A DNA stretch of 64,000 nucleotides from G965204755 sp965243415. Its GTDB lineage: Bacteria; Acidobacteriota; Vicinamibacteria; Marinacidobacterales; Marinacidobacteraceae. Both the position numbers and the translations under genes were made by a program. The stretch is taken from contig OZ251549.1 in assembly GCA_965243415.1 (NCBI GenBank), forward strand, positions 186,001-250,000. The letters run 5' to 3'. Of the stretch, positions 52,266 through 62,385 are shown piece after piece. The notes below the pieces were generated by a model, which worked only from the letters and a program-made list of their open reading frames with translations, did not search any database and was not told the origin of the DNA. Positions within the stretch are counted from its first letter, which is position 1, and each line of letters begins with the position of its first letter.

Positions 52266-52565
52266 GAACCCGAGCGCCGAGACAGCGTCCACGACCCGCC
52301 TCCGGCGGTGCGCCGCCGGCAGCGTCCGGAGGCCGGGCGATCCCGGAAGCTTGCCCGTCTCCGGTCACCCGGCCGTCAGCTCGCGAAGCCCGGCGTGCGA
52401 TGACCCGCCGCTTCGAGCAGCGCGTCGCGCCCCGCCGGACGGCCGGTGGAGCGCCGGATCAGGGCCTCGATCCCGGCGCGCGGGGTCACCCTCGGCCGGG
52501 GCCGGACAGGCCGAAGGCCGGGCGGCGACAGGGGCGCGCCCGCCCGGCCTCGGGGGTTCGGGGAT
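52266..52565. other. Intergenic region, no feature recognised
   Basis: Between the 15-bp array and the Spy-like gene. No hairpin with a T-tract on either strand and no credible frame was seen. Confidence 0.35.
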
Positions 52566-53369
52566 TCAGCGGCGGCTGCGGTTCCCGTCCTCCTCCCCGG
52601 GCTGCTCCCGGTCGCCGCCGCGGCGCGCCCCCTGCCGCATCTCGGCCCAGCGGGCCCGCTGCTCCTCGGTCAGCACCGCCGCAACCCGCTCCCGCCCGGT
52701 GCGGCGGCGGAGACCCTCTTCGGCCTGCAGCCGGCCGGCCGCCTCGCCCAGGGCGCGCACTTCGTCCGCCGGGCGGTCGTCGTCCCGGAGCGCCCGCGCC
52801 AGTTCGCGGCGGGCGTCGGCGAGGGCCCGCCGCCCGTCGCGCCGCTCGTCGGCGAGTTCCCGCAGGAGGGTTCGCAACTCCTCCCGCTGCGCCTCGGTCA
52901 CTTCCAGCCGCTCCGCCACCCGGCGCGAGAGCAGCGCCCGCCCCGCCTCGAAACGCCCCCGCTCGAAGCGCCCGGCTGAGCGGCGGTCGCCCCGCCGATC
53001 GCCCCGCCGATCGCCCCGCCGATCGGACCGCCGCGCCCGGTTCCGGTCCCGACGGTCCCCGTCCCGATCGCGCCCGGCGCGCCGCCGGTCCTGCCGGGCC
53101 TCGGCCCGCTGTCCGGCCGTCTCCGCCGGGACCGCCCCCGCCATCGGCGGAACGGCGCCGGCCGCCGGCGGAACGATCCCGGCGGCCACGAACGACGCCG
53201 CCGGCGGCACCGCCGCCGGCTCCGCGACCGAGGCCGCCCCGGGAACGGTGTCCCCGCGGACGGCGGCGCCGGCCACCGACAGGGCGACGAACGCCGCCCC
53301 CGCGGTGAACAGGAACCTCCCCGGCAACGTCCACTGCCGGGCCGGGCGCTGTGGTTTCGAGTGCTTCAT
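52566..53369 (-). CDS. Exported Spy/CpxP-like (LTxxQ-type) protein
   Basis: This 267-residue protein has a signal peptide (FLFTAGAAFVALSVAGAA). After an Ala/Pro linker comes an Arg/Asp-rich repeat (RGDRRGDRRGDRR). The C-terminal 130 residues are helical, with two LTxxQ-like motifs: 'LEVTEAQREELRTLL' and 'AVLTEEQRARWAEM'. This pattern occurs in Spy/CpxP periplasmic chaperones and in metal-resistance regulators. A role in envelope stress is likely, but the ligand is unknown. The Arg-Gly-Asp repeat is encoded by a short 12-bp tandem run near 52980-53030. Confidence 0.78.
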   Translation of the reverse strand: MKHSKPQRPARQWTLPGRFLFTAGAAFVALSVAGAAVRGDTVPGAASVAEPAAVPPAASFVAAGIVPPAAGAVPPMAGAVPAETAGQRAEARQDRRRAGRDRDGDRRDRNRARRSDRRGDRRGDRRGDRRSAGRFERGRFEAGRALLSRRVAERLEVTEAQREELRTLLRELADERRDGRRALADARRELARALRDDDRPADEVRALGEAAGRLQAEEGLRRRTGRERVAAVLTEEQRARWAEMRQGARRGGDREQPGEEDGNRSRR

Positions 53370-53481
53370 GGTGCTTCTCCTGACTCCCCGGTTCGGGGGA
53401 GCGAAACGGCCTCCGCGGAACGCCCGCGGGCCGCCCGTCGGAACGCAAACGAAGTACCGGCCGGCGCGCCCGCCCCGGCGG

Positions 53482-53490
53482 TGCTATCTT
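53482..53490 (+). promoter_or_regulatory. Extended -10 TGCTATCTT upstream of tRNA-Met
   Basis: TGC-TATCTT lies 38 nt upstream of the tRNA, giving a short leader. The -35 region has no clear match. Confidence 0.4.
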
Positions 53491-53528
53491 CACCCGTTGC
53501 GGCGCGGTCCGGCGGCCCGGCGGCGGCA

Positions 53529-53605
53529 GGCGGGGTAGCTCAGTCGGTCAGAGCGAAGGACTCATAACCCTTAGGTCGGCGGTTCAAATCCGCCCCCCGC
53601 TACCA
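53529..53605 (+). tRNA. tRNA-Met (CAT)
   Basis: This is a 77-nt cloverleaf. The acceptor stem GGCGGGG pairs with CCCCGCT (one G-T at the end), the D arm is AGCTCAGTCGGTCAGAGC, the anticodon loop CTCATAA gives CAT, the T arm is GGCGGTTCAAATCCGCC, and CCA is encoded. The G1-to-T72 end pair and the sequence resemble the elongator type. tRNA-Ile2 with a modified CAT is less likely but cannot be excluded by eye. Confidence 0.95.
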
Positions 53606-53759
53606 CCGATCGCCCGACGGGATCCCCCTTCGCCGGCTCCCCGGTCCGGATCCCCTCCCGGCTCCCCTCCACCATCGCGCCCGCCCCACCCCCACGGCCC
53701 CTTCCTCCCGGAACTCGACCCGGACGGATCCGGCCCCAGATCCCCCGGCGGTCCCCGAC

Positions 53760-54083
53760 ATGGCCCTGAAACGCACCTTCAAGATCAAGGCCCGGCGCGA
53801 CACGCCCTGCCCGGAGATCTACGCCAACTTCTGCGAGGCCACCCATTCGCCCTTCGATCTCACGCTGACCTTCTGCAGCCTGATCGGGATCCAGCCGGAG
53901 GACCTGTCCGAAGCCGGGGACTCCGGGGAAGCGGTGGTGTACGCGAACCCCAAGACCCGCGTCACCCTGCCCTTCCGCATCGTCCCGGCGCTCATCAAGA
54001 TGCTGGAGACCCAGTTGAGCGCCATCGAGGAGACCGAGGAGGAGCCCCCTCCGGACCTGGACGACCGCCAGGTGGTGCACTGA
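53760..54083 (+). CDS. DUF3467-like small protein
   Basis: This 107-residue protein contains 'PEIYANFCEATHSPFDLTLTF' (in parts) and 'AVVYANPKTRVTLPFRIVPALIKML', the two-part pattern of the DUF3467 family, which appears in many phyla without assigned function. An acidic C-terminal tail (EETEEEPPPDLDD) follows. There is no signal peptide. It is transcribed toward the small membrane protein gene. The start ATG at 53760 is clear from where the similarity begins. Confidence 0.82.
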   Translation: MALKRTFKIKARRDTPCPEIYANFCEATHSPFDLTLTFCSLIGIQPEDLSEAGDSGEAVVYANPKTRVTLPFRIVPALIKMLETQLSAIEETEEEPPPDLDDRQVVH

Positions 54084-54201
54084 ACCAGCCCGGGACCCCG
54101 GTCCCCGCTTCTCCCCGGCCAGATTCCCCCACCCCGTCCTCCACCCCGGACGCCCCGGCCACCCCGAACCGAGCCGCGAACCGGGAGTCGCAGCGACCGT
54201 C

Positions 54202-54672
54202 GTGACGCGCCCTTCCCGCCCCTCCTCCCGCGCCTCCTCCCGGGCGGCGTCGCCCCGGCCGCCGTCGAAGGACGAACGCGAACGGAGTCTCGACCGCATC
54301 CAGGAAGCGCGGCTCGGCGTCGCCTCCCGGTCGCTCTGGATGAAGCGGGGCAGCGTCGCCGCGGTGGCGCTCACCATCGGGGTCGGCGCCCTCCAGGAAT
54401 GGCCGCTGCTGCAACTGCTGGCGATCCCGCTGGCGCTCTTCCTCTGGTGGCGGGACGCCGGGCTCACCCGCGCCGACCGCCGGCTGGAACGGCTCTACGA
54501 AGGCGTGAGCGAGCGGACCATCGAACCGCCGCTCACCGGCGAGGAGGCCGCCGCCGCCGGGGGCCTCCCCGAGCCGCCGGACGCGCTGCGGCGGGCGCTG
54601 CTGTCAGGCCCCGGCGTCAGCATCCACCTGCTCATGATCGCCGTCGCGGTCCTCTTCAACTTCCTCGGCTGA
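54202..54672 (+). CDS. Membrane protein of unknown function
   Basis: The GTG at 54202 gives 156 residues. About 45 Arg/Ser-rich residues precede two close hydrophobic segments ('VAAVALTIGVGALQEW', 'LLQLLAIPLALFLWW'), a charged loop, and a C-terminal hydrophobic segment ('SIHLLMIAVAVLFNFLG'). The last 69 nt overlap the convergent Trm112-like gene. No domain name can be given. Confidence 0.65.
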   Translation: MTRPSRPSSRASSRAASPRPPSKDERERSLDRIQEARLGVASRSLWMKRGSVAAVALTIGVGALQEWPLLQLLAIPLALFLWWRDAGLTRADRRLERLYEGVSERTIEPPLTGEEAAAAGGLPEPPDALRRALLSGPGVSIHLLMIAVAVLFNFLG

Positions 54673-54978
54673 CTCGCCGGGCTCCTCCGTCTCCGGCGCC
54701 GCGTCGGAATCGGGGGAACCGGGGGAACCGGGCGGCAGCGCCAGCCGCTCCCCGACGAGCATGATCGGGATCCCGTTCCGCACCGGGTAGAGGCAGGCGC
54801 CGTCTTCGCGCACCAACCCGCCCTCGATCTCCTCCGCCACCGCGGCGCCCTCCCGGTTCTTCACCGTCCCGGCGCGGATGGCGCGGTTCACCTCGGCGAC
54901 CACTTCCGCCGACGCTTCCCGCACCGTCTGGTGCGACTCCGGACAGCAGAGGATCTCGAGAAGTTCCGGATGGACCAT
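54604..54978 (-). CDS. Trm112-family (YcaR-like) protein
   Basis: This 124-residue protein opens with 'HPELLEILCCPESHQTVREAS' (in parts) and contains 'YPVRNGIPIMLVGE', the pattern of bacterial Trm112/YcaR proteins (UPF0434), which are small zinc-ribbon or zinc-ribbon-derived partners. Only one Cys pair is visible, so metal binding may be lost. The C-terminal 35 residues are acidic and overlap the end of the convergent gene. In E. coli YcaR is encoded near lpxK and kdsB; no such neighbours occur here. Confidence 0.8.
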   Translation of the reverse strand: MVHPELLEILCCPESHQTVREASAEVVAEVNRAIRAGTVKNREGAAVAEEIEGGLVREDGACLYPVRNGIPIMLVGERLALPPGSPGSPDSDAAPETEEPGESAEEVEEDRDGDHEQVDADAGA

Positions 54979-55035
54979 TGCGAAGGAGGACTGCCGCGGG
55001 GAAGGGACAGCGGGAAGGCCGGGAACGCCCGGCGG

Positions 55036-55121
55036 TGCCGGAGGAGGGGCTCGAACCCTCACGACCACAAAGGATCTCGGGATTTTGAGTCCCGCGCGTC
55101 TGCCGATTCCGCCACTCCGGC
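55036..55121 (-). tRNA. tRNA-Leu (CAA)
   Basis: On the minus strand: acceptor GCCGGAG paired with CTCCGGC, anticodon loop CTCAAAA with anticodon CAA, a long variable arm (GAGATCCTTTGTGGTCGTG), and a T arm GAGGGTTCGAGCCCCTC. The gene is 86 nt and ends at the discriminator A. CCA is not encoded (CCG follows), unlike the tRNA-Met nearby. Confidence 0.95.
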
Positions 55122-55158
55122 CAACGGTCGACCCGACCGAACCGCCGCGGCGCGGGGC

Positions 55159-55164
55159 AGTCTA
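55159..55164 (-). promoter_or_regulatory. Candidate -10 TAGACT for tRNA-Leu
   Basis: TAGACT on the minus strand lies about 37 nt upstream of the tRNA-Leu 5' end. It is the only A/T-rich patch there. No clear -35. Confidence 0.3.
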
Positions 55165-55299
55165 ATCGGTCCGCCCGGCGAACCGGCGCGACCGGCCGAC
55201 CCGGACCGGCCGGCGCGTCACCCCCGCCGACCCCGGGCTCTCCCGAACCCGCGAAACCGGGCAGAACCGGTTTTCGTACTCCGTTTTTCGCGGAAACTA

Positions 55300-55308
55300 T
55301 GGTAGAAT
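55300..55308 (+). promoter_or_regulatory. Extended -10 promoter of carD (TGGTAGAAT)
   Basis: TGG-TAGAAT is an extended -10 match in the most A/T-rich stretch of the neighbourhood. The start codon is 85 nt downstream, so a leader of about 75 nt is expected. A preceding CGAAACCGG/CCGGTTTTCG inverted repeat (55246-55275) could be an operator or the tail of a terminator. Confidence 0.6.
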
Positions 55309-55392
55309 TGCGGAATTCGGGCGTCGAAACCCGGGGATTCCGCCCTGATCCCAGTCCCCCCTCCCCGCTCCCCCAGCGTCAGTCGAGGACCC

Positions 55393-56031
55393 ATGCAGAC
55401 CTCCATGCAGTTTCAGATCGGTGACAAGGTGATCTACCCGAACCAGGGAATCAGCATCGTGGAGGGGATCGAAGCCGCGGAGGGGTCGGCGGGCACCAGT
55501 TTCTACCGGCTGCGCCTGCTCGAAAAGTCCACCCTGGTGATGGTGCCGATCGAGAAGGTGGACGAAGTGGGTCTTCGCCGGATCATGACGGACGGCGATG
55601 TGGAGGCGGTGCTCGACGTGCTGGAGCACGGGGAAGTCAACGAGCACCTGAACTGGAAGACCCGCTACAAGGACAACTCGGACCGCATGAAGAGCGGTTC
55701 CCCGGTGGAGGTCGCCGGCGTCCTCAAGGGCCTCTACTACCTGAGCGAGCGCAAGACGCTCTCGTTCCGGGAGAAGCGGATGCTCGACCGCGCCCACCAG
55801 TTGACCGTGACCGAGGTCGCGGAGGTCGCCGGCCAGTCCGTCGAAGAGGTGGAGTCCAAGGTGTTCGAGGCCCTCCGGCGCAGCCGGAACGGGAACGCGC
55901 CGGAGTTGGAGGACGAGAGCCGCCCCTCGGCGACGAGCGTCCTGGAGAACCGGCAGGTCCGGCGGCGGCGGAAGGGGCGCGGCCCCGAAGGCAGCCGCTG
56001 CACCGTCTCCATCTCGATCAACCGCTACTGA
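55393..56031 (+). CDS. carD: CarD-family transcription regulator
   Basis: This 212-residue protein has the CarD/TRCF RNA-polymerase-interacting domain at the N terminus ('FQIGDKVIYPNQGISIVEGIE' in parts, 'FYRLRLLEKSTLVMVPIEKVDEVGLR') and a helical C-terminal domain with 'LYYLSERKTLSFREKRMLDRA' (in parts). CarD binds the beta subunit of RNA polymerase and stabilises open complexes at promoters. The C-terminal 45 residues are basic (RRRRKGRGPEG) and longer than in the mycobacterial protein. It has a good promoter. The acyltransferase gene begins 56 nt after its stop. Confidence 0.95.
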   Translation: MQTSMQFQIGDKVIYPNQGISIVEGIEAAEGSAGTSFYRLRLLEKSTLVMVPIEKVDEVGLRRIMTDGDVEAVLDVLEHGEVNEHLNWKTRYKDNSDRMKSGSPVEVAGVLKGLYYLSERKTLSFREKRMLDRAHQLTVTEVAEVAGQSVEEVESKVFEALRRSRNGNAPELEDESRPSATSVLENRQVRRRRKGRGPEGSRCTVSISINRY

Positions 56032-56087
56032 CGCCCGGCGGCTCCGGCCCTCCGAGCGCCCCTCCCCGACGACCCGGTCAGCGGTCC

Positions 56088-56870
56088 GTGGGTCGGCGCC
56101 GCCCCCCGGAGCGGTTCCGCGCGCTCCGGACGCTCCGCGCCGGCGCCGGGACCGTCGCGGTGGCCCTGGCGCTCCCGGTGCTGCTCCTGGTCGGGCTGGC
56201 CGCCATCCCCCTCGGCGACCGGCTCAGCGGCCGCCGGCGCCTGGGCTACGAATTCGGGCGGATCATCATGCGGATCTGCTGGTGGATCACCGGCATCCGC
56301 ATCGAGGAGATCGGCCGCGCCCGCATCCAGCCCTTCCGCCCCCGGGTGTACATGGCGAACCACGCCTCGTTCCTCGACATGCCGCCGGTCCTGACGCTGC
56401 TCCCCGGCGTCAATGTGACCCTCATCAAGAAGGAAGCCTTCCGGGTGCCCCTCATCGGGGCCGCGTTCCGGGCGGTCGGGTTCCTGCCGGTGGACCGGAA
56501 GAGCCCGGGCGCCGCCCGGGAGAGCCTCGAACTCGCCATGGACGCGGTGCGCCGGGGGCACTCGCTGGTGATCGCCCCGGAGGGAACGAGGAGCCGCACC
56601 GGGAAGATGGGCCCCTTCAAGACCGGCGGCTTCCGCATCGCCGTCGCCGCCGGGGCGCCCATCGCCCCGGTCACCGTGACCGGCGCCCGGGAACTGCTGC
56701 CCCCGGGAGCGAAGTTGATCCGTCCGGGGGTCATCCGCGTCCGTTTCCACGACCCGGTCTCCACCGAAGGGATCGAGGCCCGCGACCGACGCGCCCTCGG
56801 CGAACTCATCGAACGGGTGCGCCAGACCATCGCGCGCGGTGCTACCGTCAACGGCGTCGCGGAGGCCTGA
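56088..56870 (+). CDS. plsC: 1-acyl-sn-glycerol-3-phosphate acyltransferase (PlsC)
   Basis: This 260-residue membrane acyltransferase has one or two N-terminal hydrophobic helices (VAVALALPVLLLVGLAAI). The catalytic motif NHASFLD (NHxxxxD type) and the later 'VIAPEGTRSRTG' motif, with 'FLPVDRKSPG' between, are the conserved blocks of the glycerolipid acyltransferases. It makes phosphatidic acid at the inner membrane. The start is a GTG at 56088. It lies between carD and pckA on the same strand and may share a transcript with carD. Confidence 0.92.
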   Translation: MGRRRPPERFRALRTLRAGAGTVAVALALPVLLLVGLAAIPLGDRLSGRRRLGYEFGRIIMRICWWITGIRIEEIGRARIQPFRPRVYMANHASFLDMPPVLTLLPGVNVTLIKKEAFRVPLIGAAFRAVGFLPVDRKSPGAARESLELAMDAVRRGHSLVIAPEGTRSRTGKMGPFKTGGFRIAVAAGAPIAPVTVTGARELLPPGAKLIRPGVIRVRFHDPVSTEGIEARDRRALGELIERVRQTIARGATVNGVAEA

Positions 56871-57064
56871 CCCCCCCTGATCCGCCGCGAGATCCGCCGC
56901 GAGGAGCGCCCCGCCGGCCGGCCGCCGGCGCCGGCCCGGATCGCCTCCCCGGATCGCCTCCCCGCCCTCCATCCTTCCCGGCAACCGTCGAACCGCCGCC
57001 GCCCCGCCGCGATTCCGGTCCCGCCGCGCCCCCACCCCGAACCGCGCCCCCGGGAGCGTCGTCC

Positions 57065-58681
<1,617 letters not shown>

Positions 58682-58689
58682 CGGCGCCG

Positions 58690-59499
58690 TTGCCCCCCGA
58701 CCGACCCGCGGCCGGCCCCTCCCCGGACGAACCCACCGACGGCGCCCCGACGCCGCCCGCGGCCGGGAAGACCCTGGTCCTCCTCCGCCACGGCGAGAGC
58801 GCCTGGAACCGGGCGAACCGCTTCACCGGCTGGACCGATGTCCCCCTCACCGACCGCGGCCGGGAGCAGGCCCGCCGCGCCGGAGAGCAACTGCGGGATG
58901 CCGGGATCGTCCCCGCCGCCGCCCACACCTCGGTCCTGAGCCGCGCCGAGGACACCCTCCGCGAAGTCCGCGCCCGCGCCGGCTGGAAGACCCTGCCGAC
59001 CCGCCGCGCCTGGGAGTTGAACGAACGCCACTACGGCGCGCTCCAGGGGCTGAACAAGGCGGAGACCGAGCGCCGCTACGGCCCCGACCAGACGAACCGG
59101 TGGCGCCGCAGTTACGCGGAGGGCCCGCCCCCGGTGCCCCCGGAAGACCCCCGCCACCCGGCGCAGGATCCCAGATACCGCGACCTCCCGCCGGGCCGCC
59201 TCCCCGCCGGCGAGTCCCTCCGCGACACCGCCGAGCGGGTCCTGCCCTACTGGGAGACCGCCATCGCCCCCGACCTCGACCGGGGCCCGGTGCTGGTGGT
59301 CGCCCACGGCAACAGCCTCCGGGCGCTGGTGATGCGCCTGGAACGCCTCACCCCGGAGGAGATCCGCCGCCGCGACCTCCCCACCGGCATCCCCCTGGTC
59401 TTCACCCTCGACGCCGCCCTCCACCCCCTCACCCACCGCTACCTCGGCGACCGCGCCACCCTCGACCGGGGCATCGCCCTCGCCCGCCGCCGCCCGTAA
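58690..59499 (+). CDS. gpmA: 2,3-bisphosphoglycerate-dependent phosphoglycerate mutase
   Basis: This is 269 residues from the TTG at 58690. The phospho-accepting His34 lies in 'LLRHGESAWNRANRFTGW' (RHGE), the second His206 in 'VVAHGNSLRALVMRL', and 'ERHYGALQGLNKAET' is also conserved. The enzyme interconverts 3- and 2-phosphoglycerate. The N terminus carries about 25 extra Pro/Asp-rich residues before the first strand; a later start is possible, but no ATG or GTG lies in frame before the His. It follows pckA by 8 nt. Confidence 0.95.
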   Translation: MPPDRPAAGPSPDEPTDGAPTPPAAGKTLVLLRHGESAWNRANRFTGWTDVPLTDRGREQARRAGEQLRDAGIVPAAAHTSVLSRAEDTLREVRARAGWKTLPTRRAWELNERHYGALQGLNKAETERRYGPDQTNRWRRSYAEGPPPVPPEDPRHPAQDPRYRDLPPGRLPAGESLRDTAERVLPYWETAIAPDLDRGPVLVVAHGNSLRALVMRLERLTPEEIRRRDLPTGIPLVFTLDAALHPLTHRYLGDRATLDRGIALARRRP

Positions 59500-59590
59500 C
59501 AGCCCGTAGAATTCCCCGCCTCAGCGTCTTGGCTACTTCCACCGCGCTCCCGCTTCCGTCCGGTAGGCCCGGACCCCACGCCTGACTTCC

Positions 59591-61429
59591 ATGCCCTCCT
59601 GGGATTTCCTCCGCCACGGGCCCGCGATCCTTCCCGCCAGCAACATGGCGGATCCGCTGTCCGGCACCTTGGCGACGACCGACATTCTCGTTCGAGAAGC
59701 CGTCCAGAACAGCTTGGACGAGCGCCGGTCCGATCGAGATTCCGCAGTCCGCATTCGATTCGAGCGACGCATCCTGCTCAGCGACGCCAAAGCGCGCTTC
59801 GTGAAACACCTCGACCTGCGACGGATCGCCGAACGTACTTCCCACTTCCGTTCGGACAACCGATGGTTCCAGCAGGGGCAGACAGTCCTCGACCAGATCG
59901 ATGACTCCGGTTCTGAACTACCCGTACTCATCATTTCCGACCATGGAACCAACGGACTCGGAGGCTCGTGGCACCGGTCCCAGTCCAGAGGCGACCGTTT
60001 CTTCAATCTCGTCCTCTCCATCGCCGGATCCCAGAAGCAGGCCACTGGTTCCGCCGGCGACCACGCACTCGGCTCCTACGGTTACGGCAAGATGGCCTTC
60101 GCCATGTCCTCCTCTCTCCGTACCGTGATCTACTACTCCACGTTCCTGCCCGATGCCGCAACCGAGGGCACCCTTTGCAGGGCTATGGCCTGCGGTTACT
60201 TCCCCTCCCACACCATGCGGGACACCGACTACGCCGGACAAGCCTACTTCGGCGGCGCCGCACAGGACGACCACCCCCACATCCTCCGATCCCCTCTGAT
60301 CGACGACGACGGCCACCGTTGGATCGATGCGCTCGGCATGCCGACCCGAACACCGGCAGATACCGGCACTACCGTGATTCTCCCCGGTTCAGATATGCCG
60401 ATGGCTGACATCGTAGAGTCCTGCCACCGCTGGTGGTGGCCCAGAGCCTTCGACAAGGAGCAACGCCGCAGACCTACTTTCGAGTTCATCGACAACGGCG
60501 CACAGATCGACACATTTCGTCCTCGCTCACGCCCCACTCTGCATCCCTTCATCGACTGTTTCAAATTGCTCGACGCCACGAGTGCCGGTCCGGGATTCGA
60601 GATCAAACAAGTACTCGCCGGTCGCCAGCGTCGGCAGAGTGTCGGACGCCTGATCCTGAGGGCCTTGCCCGAGGACGGGGTCGATGATGACGCTTCCTCC
60701 GCGGCAGTGGCCCTGATTCGTGATGGACTGGTCATTCGATACGAGGACACATTTCTCCATGAAGACAAAGTTCCCGTCGTGGGCATCTTCGTCCCCCACA
60801 GCGATCTCATGGATCTCTTCATCCTCTCCGAACCGCCCGCCCACGACGAGTGGCGCGAAACCAACCATCGCCTTCTCGCTGTCGGTGATGACAGCGCGGA
60901 TCTGATTCGACTCACCAAGAATCGCATCAAAATACTGACGCGCGATTTCCAGGCGCGACAGATGAGCTTGCCATCCTCGGATCACACCGATGCGGCACGC
61001 TTCCTCCAAAAGACGCTCGGCAGCCTTTTCCGTGGGCCGGGCGGTCCTCGTCCCAAGTCTCGGTCAAAACCAAAGCGACCCGTTGCTTTCGTGATCCGAG
61101 ATCACGAGCAATCTCGCCACGCCACCGTTAACGGCATGGTGGACCGTGCCACCTTCGCTGTTTCCCTCTCGGAAAACGTATCGGACGCCGAGGTTTCGGT
61201 CCGGATCACGATGAATCTGAGTGTCCTCGTCGACGCCGATGGCGGGCGGAAGGAACAGATACCGTTCGAGATCGTAAAACACGGGGAATCCTCAGCATCC
61301 GACACCGAAAAACGTGAAGTGATCGCTACGCTCGCCCACGGCGAAGCCTACCTGGTTACTGCACAGGCCGCAGTTCATCCCGAATGGCGAACCCTCTGGG
61401 CCGTTACGGTTCAGAAAGATGAAGAGTAG
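59591..61429 (+). CDS. GHKL-type ATPase of a defence-like cassette
   Basis: This 612-residue protein contains the Bergerat-fold motifs of GHKL ATPases: the N-box 'LVREAVQNSLDERR' (Glu36, Asn40, Asp43), a G1-like 'LIISDHGTNGLGG' (Asp117, Gly119), and a G2-like 'GSYGYGKMAFAMSS' (Gly164 to Lys167). The rest is mixed alpha/beta without a named domain. Hsp90/MORC-like ATPases of this kind occur in restriction-like and anti-phage operons next to genes for helicases, nucleases or DUF6339-type proteins. Composition is less GC-rich than the flanks. It is the first of three genes, with a 12-nt gap to the next. Confidence 0.85.
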   Translation: MPSWDFLRHGPAILPASNMADPLSGTLATTDILVREAVQNSLDERRSDRDSAVRIRFERRILLSDAKARFVKHLDLRRIAERTSHFRSDNRWFQQGQTVLDQIDDSGSELPVLIISDHGTNGLGGSWHRSQSRGDRFFNLVLSIAGSQKQATGSAGDHALGSYGYGKMAFAMSSSLRTVIYYSTFLPDAATEGTLCRAMACGYFPSHTMRDTDYAGQAYFGGAAQDDHPHILRSPLIDDDGHRWIDALGMPTRTPADTGTTVILPGSDMPMADIVESCHRWWWPRAFDKEQRRRPTFEFIDNGAQIDTFRPRSRPTLHPFIDCFKLLDATSAGPGFEIKQVLAGRQRRQSVGRLILRALPEDGVDDDASSAAVALIRDGLVIRYEDTFLHEDKVPVVGIFVPHSDLMDLFILSEPPAHDEWRETNHRLLAVGDDSADLIRLTKNRIKILTRDFQARQMSLPSSDHTDAARFLQKTLGSLFRGPGGPRPKSRSKPKRPVAFVIRDHEQSRHATVNGMVDRATFAVSLSENVSDAEVSVRITMNLSVLVDADGGRKEQIPFEIVKHGESSASDTEKREVIATLAHGEAYLVTAQAAVHPEWRTLWAVTVQKDEE

Positions 61430-61440
61430 TCGCTGGCGAC

Positions 61441-62385
61441 ATGGCCACGGATCTCCGATGGGTCAGCACCCATCAGGCCACTGCGGTACCTGCCCGCCCC
61501 ACGGATCGTTCCCTGACTTCCGTGAGGTTCCGACTGACTCCCTCGGCGCCCCTGAGCACGGACGACAGATTTTTCATCGAGTCGGCATCCGATTGGAATC
61601 GAATCCAGCCGGAGGTGCTGCTCGCCATCGACCCCAACACGCTTCGTATGGACACTGCTTTCGGGCTGGGTGATGTGTCCGTAGTCGTCGTTGTCCGCGA
61701 CCGTGTCCTCCACAAGTTCGGCGTCATCTCCAAGATCCGGGGAGACGTGCTGCCCTCCGACACACTGAGCCTCGGTAACGACATTCGGCGAACCTTCTCG
61801 CGTCCCGCCTCTCTCGATGTGTCCGTGCTCCTCGTCGGACCGGACCGGGAGCTACATCCCGCCGGAAGTCCCGAACAGGGATCCACGATCCTGGCGCGCC
61901 GAACCTTCCAGGTACGTGCGCGCTCCAACGCCATGGACATCCCCGTACGGGTCGTAGGGCCCGACACGATGGTGGACCACGGTGCCGACGCCCGTACCGT
62001 CCTGTTCGTTCGCTGGAAGGGGCACGATCTCAATCGTGCGCCATCCGACCTTCTGGAGGTGCTCCTGAACCGCTCGCATGAGGCCCAATATCTCGCTCTG
62101 GCCAACCAGCGTCCGGGTTCTGCCGGCGGTCACATCGCCCAGGATCTCGCGGCCCAGGTCGTGGCTGTGATTCTGGCAAGGGTCTTGGACAGCGACGACG
62201 ACGGGGCCGTCGACGCGGATAGTTTGGCCCAGGCGATCGACGATCTCGCTCAGCGAGCACTCCATCGTTCCCTGGACGACCTCCGCGACCGAATTCGTGA
62301 CAACACGGACAAACAGGCGCTTCTCCTGGCTTGGTCTGCCCGTATGGTAGGATCCGACGACTCCTTCCGACGAATGCGCCTCTAG
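61441..62385 (+). CDS. Hypothetical second gene of the GHKL cassette
   Basis: This 314-residue protein shows no signal or transmembrane segment. The N-terminal two thirds alternates short strands ('SVVVVVRDRVLHKFGVIS', 'VSVLLVGPDRELHP', 'IPVRVVGPDTMVDHG') and the last third is helical ('LAAQVVAVILARVLDSD', 'DKQALLLAWSARMVG'). I recognise no catalytic motif. It ends in TAG directly adjoining the ATG of the third gene. By position it is a partner of the GHKL ATPase. Function unknown. Confidence 0.78.
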   Translation: MATDLRWVSTHQATAVPARPTDRSLTSVRFRLTPSAPLSTDDRFFIESASDWNRIQPEVLLAIDPNTLRMDTAFGLGDVSVVVVVRDRVLHKFGVISKIRGDVLPSDTLSLGNDIRRTFSRPASLDVSVLLVGPDRELHPAGSPEQGSTILARRTFQVRARSNAMDIPVRVVGPDTMVDHGADARTVLFVRWKGHDLNRAPSDLLEVLLNRSHEAQYLALANQRPGSAGGHIAQDLAAQVVAVILARVLDSDDDGAVDADSLAQAIDDLAQRALHRSLDDLRDRIRDNTDKQALLLAWSARMVGSDDSFRRMRL